From Bacteroidota bacterium (GTDB lineage: Bacteria > Bacteroidota > Bacteroidia > Chitinophagales > Chitinophagaceae), in assembly GCA_023427575.1 (NCBI GenBank), contig JAEZAY010000160.1:1-5385 (forward strand): a DNA stretch of 5,385 bases, written 5' to 3'. Position 1 is the first letter of the stretch; each line of letters opens with the position of its first letter. Below, piece after piece: positions 1-5,385 of this stretch. The translations under genes were made by a program, and so were the position numbers. The notes below the pieces were generated by a model. It was not told the origin of the DNA, did no database searches, and worked only from the letters and a program-made list of their open reading frames with translations.

Positions 1-1005
1 GCATCGGCCATCCCGGTCCGGTTTGCCAATTCCCATCCCGCTGCGATTGTGCCGTTTTCTGAAAAGGTATCGCATGAAGGAATGGTATGGATAGAAGGAG
101 GTGAATTTCTGATGGGCAGTTCGGGGAATCCGGGCCGGCCCGACGAGCTGCCGGGTCATTTGGTAAAAGTTGACGGTTTCTGGATGGATGAAACCGAAGT
201 GACTAACCGGCAGTTTCAACGTTTTGTAAATGAAACGGGTTATGTAACCATTGCTGAAAAAGCCCCGCTATGGGAAGAACTGGCAAAACAACTTCCACCC
301 GGCACCCCCAAACCACCCGACAGTATACTTGTAGCCTCCTCACTGGTTTTTGATCAGCCTTCTTCCGGTGTTCCGCTGAACAATCCGGGGGGATGGTGGA
401 AATGGAAAGAAGGCGCTAACTGGCTTCACCCCCAGGGTCCTAATAGTTCCATCAAAGGAAAAGAGGATCATCCTGTAGTACATATTGCCTGGGAAGACGC
501 GCAGGCTTATGCCCGTTGGGCCGGAAAGCGGCTCCCCACTGAAGCAGAATGGGAGTTTGCTGCCCGCAACAAAGGGAAAAATCTCCATTATCCCTGGGGT
601 AACGAGGAAATTGAATCGGGAAAGGCAAAAGCCAATACCTGGCAGGGAGAATTTCCGAAACTAAACACCAAATGGGATGGGTTTGAACGCTCCGCCCCGG
701 TAAAATCGTTTCCTCCCAATGAACTGGGGCTTTATGATATGGCCGGAAATGTTTGGGAATGGTGTTACGACTGGTATGATGAAACCTATTATGTTCTGGG
801 CCTGGATCGCGTTACTCATAATCCGATAGGCCCGTCAAATAGTTACGACTCGCAGGAGCCTAATGTGCCTAAAAAAGTGATCCGCGGTGGATCTTTCCTT
901 TGCAACGACTCTTACTGCAGCGGGTACCGGGTAACTGCAAGGATGAAATCTTCTCCCGATACAGGCCTCGAAAACACTGGTTTTCGTTGCGTATCAAGCC
1001 GATAG
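1..1005 (+). CDS. Formylglycine-generating enzyme (SUMF1/FGE family), 5'-partial
   Basis: Likely oxidises the target cysteine (or serine) of sulfatases to C-alpha-formylglycine, the catalytic aldehyde of type I sulfatases. The frame is open from base 1 with no stop, and the GTG at 49 is only the first possible start inside the window. The true start, and probably an export signal, lies to the left. Residues are numbered from that GTG. The FGE fold is seen throughout: GMVWIEGGEFLMGS (about 12-25), FWMDETEVTNRQF, EGANWLHPQGP, DHPVVHIAWEDA, WAGKRLPTEAEWEFAAR, ANTWQGEFP, GLYDMAGNVWEW and a C-terminal NTGFRC. RGGSFLCNDSYC places Cys285 and Cys290 with the same C-x4-C spacing as human FGE C336/C341, the copper-binding catalytic pair. 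Ser282 and Arg298 align with human S333 and R349. This separates it from domain relatives lacking the cysteines, such as the gliding proteins GldJ/GldK. Cysteines equivalent to human C218, C235 and C346 are absent, so both structural disulfides are lost. No sulfatase is visible in the window. Confidence 0.93.
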   Translation, partial: ASAIPVRFANSHPAAIVPFSEKVSHEGMVWIEGGEFLMGSSGNPGRPDELPGHLVKVDGFWMDETEVTNRQFQRFVNETGYVTIAEKAPLWEELAKQLPPGTPKPPDSILVASSLVFDQPSSGVPLNNPGGWWKWKEGANWLHPQGPNSSIKGKEDHPVVHIAWEDAQAYARWAGKRLPTEAEWEFAARNKGKNLHYPWGNEEIESGKAKANTWQGEFPKLNTKWDGFERSAPVKSFPPNELGLYDMAGNVWEWCYDWYDETYYVLGLDRVTHNPIGPSNSYDSQEPNVPKKVIRGGSFLCNDSYCSGYRVTARMKSSPDTGLENTGFRCVSSR

Positions 1006-1119
1006 CAGTGGCCGGAAAAAGCAGAAAAATAAATTAAGCCGTTTCTTCTTATTACAAAGCTTTTAAAACCAATTATCCGAATGTTTTTCCCTTAATTTGC
1101 ATTAAACCCCTAACGAAAA
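1006..1119. other. Intergenic gap between FGE and receiver gene
   Basis: Short AT-rich spacer following the FGE stop. No convincing stem-loop plus T-run terminator is seen. Its last 30 bases hold the promoter-like element described separately, and the bases just before the ATG at 1120 (taacgaaaa) are A-rich with no Shine-Dalgarno, as is common in Bacteroidota. Confidence 0.5.
1092..1099 (+). promoter_or_regulatory. Candidate Bacteroidota -7 element for the receiver gene
   Basis: TTAATTTG, followed by C, matches the Bacteroidota sigma-ABfr consensus TAnnTTTG at all but the second base. It sits 20 bp before the ATG at 1120, implying a leader of roughly 15 nt. No clear TTG -33 element occurs at the expected distance upstream, so this is a weak prediction. 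If real, the receiver gene has its own promoter and does not depend on FGE read-through. Confidence 0.3.
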
Positions 1120-1527
1120 ATGTCCGATTGTTTTATTTGGATTGTAGATGATGATGCGGATGATCTGGACATTATTTCTCAGGCTTTCCGTGAATGTTCG
1201 ATGGGAGTACGTTTGTTTGCCGCTCAGGAAGCAAGCTCCGTTCTTCCGGCACTGGAGAAATCTGACGAAAACGATTTTCCCAAAGTGATCTTACTGGATA
1301 TAAATATGCCCCAGATCTCGGGCAAAATGCTTCTATCCATGATCCGGAAGGTGGAAAGATTTAAACATATCCCGATTGTTGTTTTTACTACCTCCAATTC
1401 TGCGAAAGACCGCACTGAATGTTTGCAATTGGGCGCAAATTCATTTCTAACAAAACCAGTAACGTATCAGGATATGGTTAAGATCTGCGCCTCCGTTACC
1501 ACCGTTTTTTGCAATACGGTTATTTAG
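1120..1527 (+). CDS. Stand-alone response regulator receiver (REC) domain protein
   Basis: CheY-like phosphoacceptor protein of 135 residues, essentially one receiver domain with no DNA-binding or enzymatic output domain. The acidic pocket is Asp10-Asp11-Asp12 (IVDDDADD), and the phosphoacceptor is Asp60 in VILLDINMP. The switch threonine is Thr90 (IVVFTTS), and the conserved pair Lys112-Pro113 (FLTKP) is preceded by Phe109 in the aromatic switch position. The D60-T90-K112 spacing equals that of CheY D57-T87-K109, so the domain looks phosphorylation-competent. The closest style is the Rcp1-like single-domain regulators (LLDINMP, GANSFLTKP), which often partner histidine kinases or phytochromes. 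No kinase is present in the window, so the partner is unknown. It lies 114 bp after the FGE gene on the same strand, and a functional link is not evident. The tail after Lys121 is short, hydrophobic and contains two cysteines. The ATG is the only reasonable start. Confidence 0.93.
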   Translation: MSDCFIWIVDDDADDLDIISQAFRECSMGVRLFAAQEASSVLPALEKSDENDFPKVILLDINMPQISGKMLLSMIRKVERFKHIPIVVFTTSNSAKDRTECLQLGANSFLTKPVTYQDMVKICASVTTVFCNTVI

Positions 1528-1554
1528 GAATTTAGTTGGTAAATGGGGAATAGG

Positions 1555-1573
1555 TCTCGATAATTTATCGGGA
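1555..1573. terminator. Small hairpin in convergent gap, possible bidirectional terminator
   Basis: tctcgata att tatcggga can form an 8-bp stem (one G-T pair) with a 3-nt loop, or 7 bp with a 5-nt loop. It lies between two convergent genes and touches the stop codon of the minus-strand gene at 1574. There is no strong T-run on either side, so termination activity is only suggested by position. Confidence 0.35.
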
Positions 1574-2074
1574 TTATAGTTGAACATGCTGTTCAAGTTC
1601 CCTGAACCGGCGAAAGAATTTATTCATGGTTTCATACCCTGCGGCAAAATGCGGTGAATAGGAGCGGGAACGGCCCAATGTCACGATCTGGGCAAGGTCC
1701 AGGCCAAGGAAGTGGCAGATCCGCGCAAAGCTCAGCCGGTCTTCGGCCCCGGAATAAACGGTTTCATATTCCTCTGAAAAGATCAGGCGCTTCCGGTCCA
1801 GGTAATAGATCTCCGAATATTCCACCGAGTCGATAACATACCGGATCTGAAATACCAGCACCCTGTTTCCCTGGCGGGTAAAATGCCAGGTTTCTTTATA
1901 AACATCCCCGTTTTTTTGCCATTTGCTCAAATAAAAAACCTCCTGTACCGAATCGGCCACCTGGTCTATCTGTTGAACAACATGGTCAATGCCCGCGATT
2001 TTTGAAAAATTCGACTGCGCCCCAACCGAAAAAGAAAATATTATAAGGCCGGTGATAAGCAGAATATGCTTCAT
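1574..2074 (-). CDS. Secreted protein of unknown function
   Basis: I do not recognise a named family. The preferred start is the ATG at 2074, giving 166 residues that begin with a clean signal peptide: MKH, a hydrophobic core (ILLITGLIIFSFS), then VGA|QS as a plausible signal peptidase I site after residue 19. AGGATGG a few bases upstream can serve as a ribosome site. An ATG at 2080 adds only two residues. The longest frame starts at 2131 and would put 19 non-hydrophobic, Gly/Pro/Arg-rich residues before the signal peptide, which is unlikely. The mature part has alternating beta-like segments with many aromatic and charged residues (KETWHFTRQGNRVLVFQIRY, EYSEIYYLDRKRLIFSEEYE) and a helical, basic C-terminus (MNKFFRRFRELEQHV). 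No catalytic motif or lipobox is seen. It is probably periplasmic. It lies downstream of another secreted unknown on the same strand, and the gap of about 200 bp allows independent transcription. Confidence 0.75.
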   Translation of the reverse strand: MKHILLITGLIIFSFSVGAQSNFSKIAGIDHVVQQIDQVADSVQEVFYLSKWQKNGDVYKETWHFTRQGNRVLVFQIRYVIDSVEYSEIYYLDRKRLIFSEEYETVYSGAEDRLSFARICHFLGLDLAQIVTLGRSRSYSPHFAAGYETMNKFFRRFRELEQHVQL

Positions 2075-2137
2075 TTCCATCCTCACCCTGAATCCCCCGG
2101 AGCCGGGAAATATCGTTCCAGACAATCTCATACTCTA

Positions 2138-2173
2138 ATTTAAAATTTATAATCAAGACCGGAAATTTTAAAT
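2138..2173. repeat. Perfect 11-bp AT-rich inverted repeat
   Basis: ATTTAAAATTT at 2138-2148 is the exact reverse complement of AAATTTTAAAT at 2163-2173, separated by 14 bases. It lies in the gap upstream of the minus-strand gene starting near 2074 and about 110 bp beyond the stop of the gene ending at 2280. It could be a weak RNA stem, a protein-binding site or chance in AT-rich DNA. The stem holds no G-C pairs, so it is not a typical terminator. Confidence 0.5.
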
Positions 2174-2190
2174 CCTGAACCGGAATCCGG
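2158..2190. repeat. ACCGGAA direct repeats with inverted partner
   Basis: ACCGGAA occurs at 2158-2164 and again at 2179-2185, a 21-bp (two helical turns) spacing. The second copy forms an imperfect palindrome CCGGA-a-TCCGG (2180-2190). The spacing and symmetry would suit an operator for a dimeric regulator, but the units are short and no regulator is known for this gene. Confidence 0.3.
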
Positions 2191-2279
2191 ACAAAGGCCC
2201 GATTCAGACCAGCTAACGCGATTTTTTTGCGCCCCTTTTCTTCTAAACAAGCCGGGGTAAAAGCAAATAGAAATTAGAG

Positions 2280-3152
2280 CTAGCGCCGCCCTTCATTGCG
2301 CTGTTTAGCTAAAGCCTGGTAGTTTTGAAATTCAGATTTTTTAAGGGTCCGGAAATCACTGGTCGAACAGTTCCAGATGCTCACCAGATCTTTTCCGATC
2401 ACCATATGCTGTTTCCAGTTTGTGAACTTTTGATACAATAACAAATTGCAGATATCGGTTGCGCTTATAAGTTCATCGGTACCTTCTCCATGTTCATGTG
2501 CGGTAGCTGCTATTTCCGAAGAATTGTACACATTGTTAACACCATATTCAACCGGAATAATGGATTGATGAATCGCTTTCAAGCCCCTCAGCTCCGAGTT
2601 TTTATCAAAGCTGAGCAGGTAATCATTTCCAAAAACGATGGCGCCTTCAAACCGTGGTGCCGCCATTACATACACTTTTTTCAGATCTCCGTTTATAACT
2701 GGAATAATATGCAGGTCTGCATCCTTGTACAAGCAGAATCGCTGATCGGTATTGACCAGCTCAATGGTTTTTAACTGGATCTGGTAATAAGATTCTTCGA
2801 GTTGGGAAAAGGATCGGGACTGAAGATCGGTGATGGCCTGCTCTCTGTTAAAATGTTGGTTAAACCGGACAGAGAAAATTATTTTCGGCTCTTCATCACG
2901 GTTATAAAACACCGAAATAATTTCATCATTATTCTGATAGGAAAATCCGCCACCTGTTTTTTTGGCAATCGCTTTGTGTTTCGATTTTAAAATCTCGGTG
3001 GCATACCAGCTCGCCAATTCCGAAAAGTACAGCCTTTTTCCTTCTTCCATTACCGAGATTTTGACGGAATCGAATGCTGTCTGGGCCTGGCCCGGGTTCG
3101 GGAAAACGAAACCCGACAGGAATAGTCCTGCAATGAGAATTGAATTCTTCAT
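2280..3152 (-). CDS. Secreted protein of unknown function with HEHGEG motif
   Basis: A 290-residue protein of no family that I can name. The N-terminus is a signal peptide: MKNS, hydrophobic core ILIAGLFLSGFVF, and a likely cleavage near residue 23 (GQA|QT). The mature protein is therefore expected in the periplasm or outside the cell. No lipobox, transmembrane segment or C-terminal sorting domain is evident. The middle has beta-rich stretches (DLHIIPVINGDLKKVYVMAA, AIVFGNDYLLSFD). Near the C-terminus is a His/Glu cluster, His219-Glu-His221-Gly-Glu-Gly, followed by ISATDIC (Cys235) and a hydrophobic/aromatic stretch NLLLYQKFTNWKQHMVIG. The H-x-H pair followed by T-D-I-C looks like a deliberate motif and could bind metal, but it is not the HExxH of zincin proteases, so no enzymatic role is claimed. 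The ATG at 3152 follows an A-rich leader without a strong Shine-Dalgarno. It is co-directional with the acylase upstream (247-bp gap) and a smaller secreted protein downstream. Confidence 0.82.
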   Translation of the reverse strand: MKNSILIAGLFLSGFVFPNPGQAQTAFDSVKISVMEEGKRLYFSELASWYATEILKSKHKAIAKKTGGGFSYQNNDEIISVFYNRDEEPKIIFSVRFNQHFNREQAITDLQSRSFSQLEESYYQIQLKTIELVNTDQRFCLYKDADLHIIPVINGDLKKVYVMAAPRFEGAIVFGNDYLLSFDKNSELRGLKAIHQSIIPVEYGVNNVYNSSEIAATAHEHGEGTDELISATDICNLLLYQKFTNWKQHMVIGKDLVSIWNCSTSDFRTLKKSEFQNYQALAKQRNEGRR

Positions 3153-3400
3153 TTTCTAAAGTTTTAGGAGTATCGGTTTTTACAGGATTGGCAATTCGAA
3201 GGATATAGGAACAGGAAGACTTTCTGGCTTTTCGCAGGCGGATGGAGGGTAAAGAAAGATTGAATCATTAAAATTGGAGAATCCTTTCGGCGAAACGCTC
3301 CAGATTATCGCCCAAACGAAGTTTTTGGCTGGTTTCTAAAACAAGAATTGAGTCCTGCTGTAGTCGGGCGGACAGATTTATCAAAAGAAAGAATAGGACA
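3153..3400 (-). other. Intergenic region with two doubtful small reading frames
   Basis: No RNA gene, strong terminator or clear promoter is visible between the acylase and the 290-aa gene. On the minus strand, a 46-codon frame can start at a GTG (3408-3406), overlapping the acylase stop, and ends at TAA 3270-3268. Its conceptual product is helical looking (LVLETSQKLRLGDNLERF). That stop overlaps an ATG (3268-3266, as TAATG) opening a 34-codon frame that ends at 3164, just before the next gene, and contains CQSC. The abutting arrangement is suggestive, but both frames are short, the first lacks an ATG and neither resembles a known protein. They could be small genes, a gene remnant or chance. 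Confidence 0.2.
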
Positions 3401-5385
3401 TCATTCACCCGGGCGGTATCGGCGCTGCAGGTTTTTTAAAACATCTTCCTTGTAAAAAAGAACATCTTTAAATTTTCCTTCGGCATACATCTCTGCCTGG
3501 TCTTTGAAATGCGGCGATTGAGGATCGCGGTTTTGTCCGCCGGCCAGCAAGGATCGGGCTTTGATCTTTTCGCCAAATTCAACTGCGCATACAAAACTGT
3601 TCCCTCCATATCCGTATCGCTTTTTTGTTCCCGGAAAGCTGCGGCTGTTAAATGATGGCAATTGACCCCAAACGGAAGAAGCGAACCCTACGGGGATACT
3701 TTCCATTGAGTCGTTGTACACTTCATTGATTTGCCCCGTCAGGCGCTGGAACCGGTTTATCTCGCCCCAGGCTATTTTCCAGGTTCCGAACTTTGACTGC
3801 AATTCCCCGATGACCTGCATCAGCGGATCAAGCAGATCAGCTGCTTTGGCATGGTGGGCAAAATAGGCAGTTCTTTGAACCTGGTCTGATTCGCCCTGGT
3901 TTATATATACGCTTTGTATGGATGAAGATAATTTTTGGGCCCATTCTATAGAAAGGGTGGTTGCAACCGAACTTACTGATGCCTGGTAATCCCATTCTTT
4001 TATCAGCGAAACCGGCGCTGCTAAAGCCTCATATTTTATCTTCTCATCAGCACTCAATTGCGAAAAAGCCCTCACTAAAGCCGGATTTAAAACTTCAAAA
4101 GCGGCGAGATAACGGTTATAGCCAGCCGAAATAACTTTCTCGATGGTATACATCGAATCGCTGCTTAAAACCCGAACTGCCTGGATTCCCCGGAAGTTTT
4201 CACCATCCGGCGCCATATATGCCGGATACTTATTTTTGTCGGGGCTGTTTTTTCCTGCAGCCGTAAAAGGCGTGGAATTGCAGTTTTGGATCCATCCATT
4301 AGCCGGGTTATAAATATGAACTGTTTCTGATACCGGATGCAAACCCTTCCATTCCGTTTGGGAACTGGATCCATCTACCGGTTTCGACCAGTCGAGATTC
4401 GGATTACGTACCGGAATAAAGTTTCCATGCCAATAGGCGATATTCCCGTTCCGGTCGGCAAACACCGTACTGTTGGAAGTATTTGCCTTCCGATCCATTG
4501 TTTTTTTATAATCCTGAAATCCTCTGGATTTAGTTCTCTGCCAGCTTTGGATCAGACTGGTTAATGACCGGTTATTTGAGCGAACGCTGATCCATTTGTC
4601 ATTCCTTTCGGCCATGATTGGACCATGATGTGTATAGAGGCCTCGGAATTCGGTATGTTTCCGGACCCCGTTCTCATCATAAAAGATGCGAATGGCTTTT
4701 TCCTGTACCGGCTTCATCTGCTTATCATATTCGTAGCTATATTTATTGTCTTTTTTCACGATTTTTTCTTCGTATGAATCCGAAACGTCCACCGCACTGG
4801 ACGTATGCATCCAGCCGCAATATTCATTGAAACCCTGGTACACGAAGAACTGCCCCCAGGTGACTGCCCCATACGCATTCAGGCCCTCCTCGCTCGAAAC
4901 ATGCACTTCGGGACGAAAATAAAATGTTACATGCGGATTGATATACAGGATGGCATTGCCGGAAGCCGTTCGGGAAGGCGCGATGGCAAATCCATTGGAG
5001 CCATCCAGACTTTCATTTTCTTTTTTGATCAAACTGATCTGATTCTTTATTTCACCGCCGTAAAAATTTTCAATTTCGCGGGCTTTCACATCAGCCACGC
5101 TGATTGCCCCGATGCTACCATCTGTCCATAACAAAGGATACCAGGGTTCGAACCGGGTCAGAAGTTTTGGCTTCACCTCCGGATTTTTATACAGGTAGTA
5201 ATTAATCCCGTCGGCAAATGAATTCAGGAGCTTTTTAAGCCAGGCCGGACTCATCGCATAATCTTTTTTAGCATCGGCACTGTCAATGATCAGCCGATTC
5301 AGCAAATCGTTATAAATAGAATTTTTACCTTCCAGTTCCGCCATTCTACCCAGCTTTTCGAGATAGTTTCGCTCTATTCTTGGAA
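3401..5385 (-). CDS. Penicillin/cephalosporin acylase family Ntn-hydrolase (S45), 5'-partial
   Basis: Amide hydrolase made as a precursor that cuts itself into alpha and beta chains, typically periplasmic. Residues are numbered from the Met at 5344, but the frame stays open to the right edge and reads like family sequence (RNYLEKLGRMAELEGK). That Met is therefore internal, and the true start with its signal peptide lies outside. The alpha-chain end includes LNSFADGINYYLY and FYGGEI. Then comes LDG|SNGFAIAPSRTASGN, with Ser116 as the N-terminal nucleophile of the beta chain. His138 in NPHV is beta-23, exactly the position of the conserved histidine of cephalosporin acylases. GWIQNCNSTPF (Asn354/Asn356, about beta-239/241) matches the oxyanion-hole asparagine region. 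Glu589 (AVEF) is a candidate for the conserved glutamate. The beta chain would be 532 residues, normal for the family. The C-terminus (LLAGGQNRDPQSPHFKDQ) also fits cephalosporin-acylase relatives. The substrate is not predictable: beta-lactam side chains, N-acyl-homoserine lactones and other acyl amides are all known in the family. Confidence 0.93.
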   Translation of the reverse strand, partial: PRIERNYLEKLGRMAELEGKNSIYNDLLNRLIIDSADAKKDYAMSPAWLKKLLNSFADGINYYLYKNPEVKPKLLTRFEPWYPLLWTDGSIGAISVADVKAREIENFYGGEIKNQISLIKKENESLDGSNGFAIAPSRTASGNAILYINPHVTFYFRPEVHVSSEEGLNAYGAVTWGQFFVYQGFNEYCGWMHTSSAVDVSDSYEEKIVKKDNKYSYEYDKQMKPVQEKAIRIFYDENGVRKHTEFRGLYTHHGPIMAERNDKWISVRSNNRSLTSLIQSWQRTKSRGFQDYKKTMDRKANTSNSTVFADRNGNIAYWHGNFIPVRNPNLDWSKPVDGSSSQTEWKGLHPVSETVHIYNPANGWIQNCNSTPFTAAGKNSPDKNKYPAYMAPDGENFRGIQAVRVLSSDSMYTIEKVISAGYNRYLAAFEVLNPALVRAFSQLSADEKIKYEALAAPVSLIKEWDYQASVSSVATTLSIEWAQKLSSSIQSVYINQGESDQVQRTAYFAHHAKAADLLDPLMQVIGELQSKFGTWKIAWGEINRFQRLTGQINEVYNDSMESIPVGFASSVWGQLPSFNSRSFPGTKKRYGYGGNSFVCAVEFGEKIKARSLLAGGQNRDPQSPHFKDQAEMYAEGKFKDVLFYKEDVLKNLQRRYRPGE
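4997..5002 (-). other. Predicted autoproteolytic cleavage site (Gly115|Ser116)
   Basis: The codons for Gly115 and Ser116 of the acylase mark the expected junction between the spacer/alpha chain and the beta chain. Family members cleave before this serine, which then becomes the free N-terminal nucleophile. The assignment rests on the following N-G-F-A-I-A and S-R-T-A-S-G pattern and on a histidine 22 residues later. Confidence 0.8.

Noticed and set aside
340..588. Minus-strand open frame inside the FGE gene
   Set aside because: Antisense shadow of a strongly conserved coding sequence; the product has no recognisable features.
1654..1836. Plus-strand Gly/Ser/Arg-rich frame opposite the secreted-protein gene
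   Set aside because: Low-complexity antisense shadow; the minus-strand frame has a clear signal peptide and normal composition.
2096..2107. CCCGG-AG-CCGGG palindrome upstream of the gene starting near 2074
   Set aside because: The 2-nt loop is too tight for the full stem and only 4 bp remain otherwise; probably chance in GC-rich sequence.
2216..2250. T-run and GC-rich stretch (gcgatttttttgcgc) as a terminator
   Set aside because: Only about 3 bp can pair around the T-run, and the CCCC/GGGG pairing nearby is only 4 bp with a long loop.
2485..2500. Zinc protease motif in the 290-aa protein
   Set aside because: HEHGEG does not match HExxH because the fifth position is Glu rather than His; there is no basis for a protease call.
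2490..2774. Plus-strand 94-codon frame opposite the 290-aa gene
   Set aside because: Antisense shadow of a better supported gene; no motif or start signal.
3250..3324. Plus-strand short frame (IESLKLENPFGETL) in the 3153-3400 gap
   Set aside because: Only about 25 codons, bounded by stops, with no start codon.
4805..5131. Plus-strand 108-codon frame opposite the acylase
   Set aside because: Overlaps the conserved catalytic region of the acylase, so the frame is a by-product of that coding sequence.

Overview
The window looks like chromosomal DNA of a Bacteroidota species, possibly Chitinophagaceae or a relative. This is inferred from the style of the secreted proteins, leaders that are A-rich or lack a strong Shine-Dalgarno, and a TTAATTTG promoter-like element. 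No rRNA, tRNA, mobile element or CRISPR array was seen. Coding density is normal and no gene is interrupted internally.

Layout. The plus strand (1-1527) carries the 3' part of a formylglycine-generating enzyme (FGE, SUMF1-like) with both catalytic cysteines, cut by the left edge. It is followed by a stand-alone CheY-like receiver protein. A 46-bp convergent gap with a small hairpin separates these from the minus strand (5385-1574). In transcription order, the minus strand carries a large Ntn-hydrolase of the penicillin/cephalosporin acylase family, cut at its N-terminus by the right edge. Next come a 290-aa secreted protein of unknown function and a roughly 166-aa secreted protein of unknown function. 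The 247-bp and roughly 200-bp gaps between the minus-strand genes hold weak small reading frames and AT-rich or CCGGAA repeats.

Working together. The FGE would convert the sulfatase cysteine or serine to formylglycine, so at least one sulfatase gene is expected elsewhere, perhaps just left of the window. The acylase and the two secreted proteins should act outside the cytoplasm. The receiver protein has no kinase or output partner here. Nothing shows that these genes form one pathway. I see mostly ordinary genes and no convincing new system. The points most worth checking are the acylase substrate, the intact FGE active site and the intergenic repeats.
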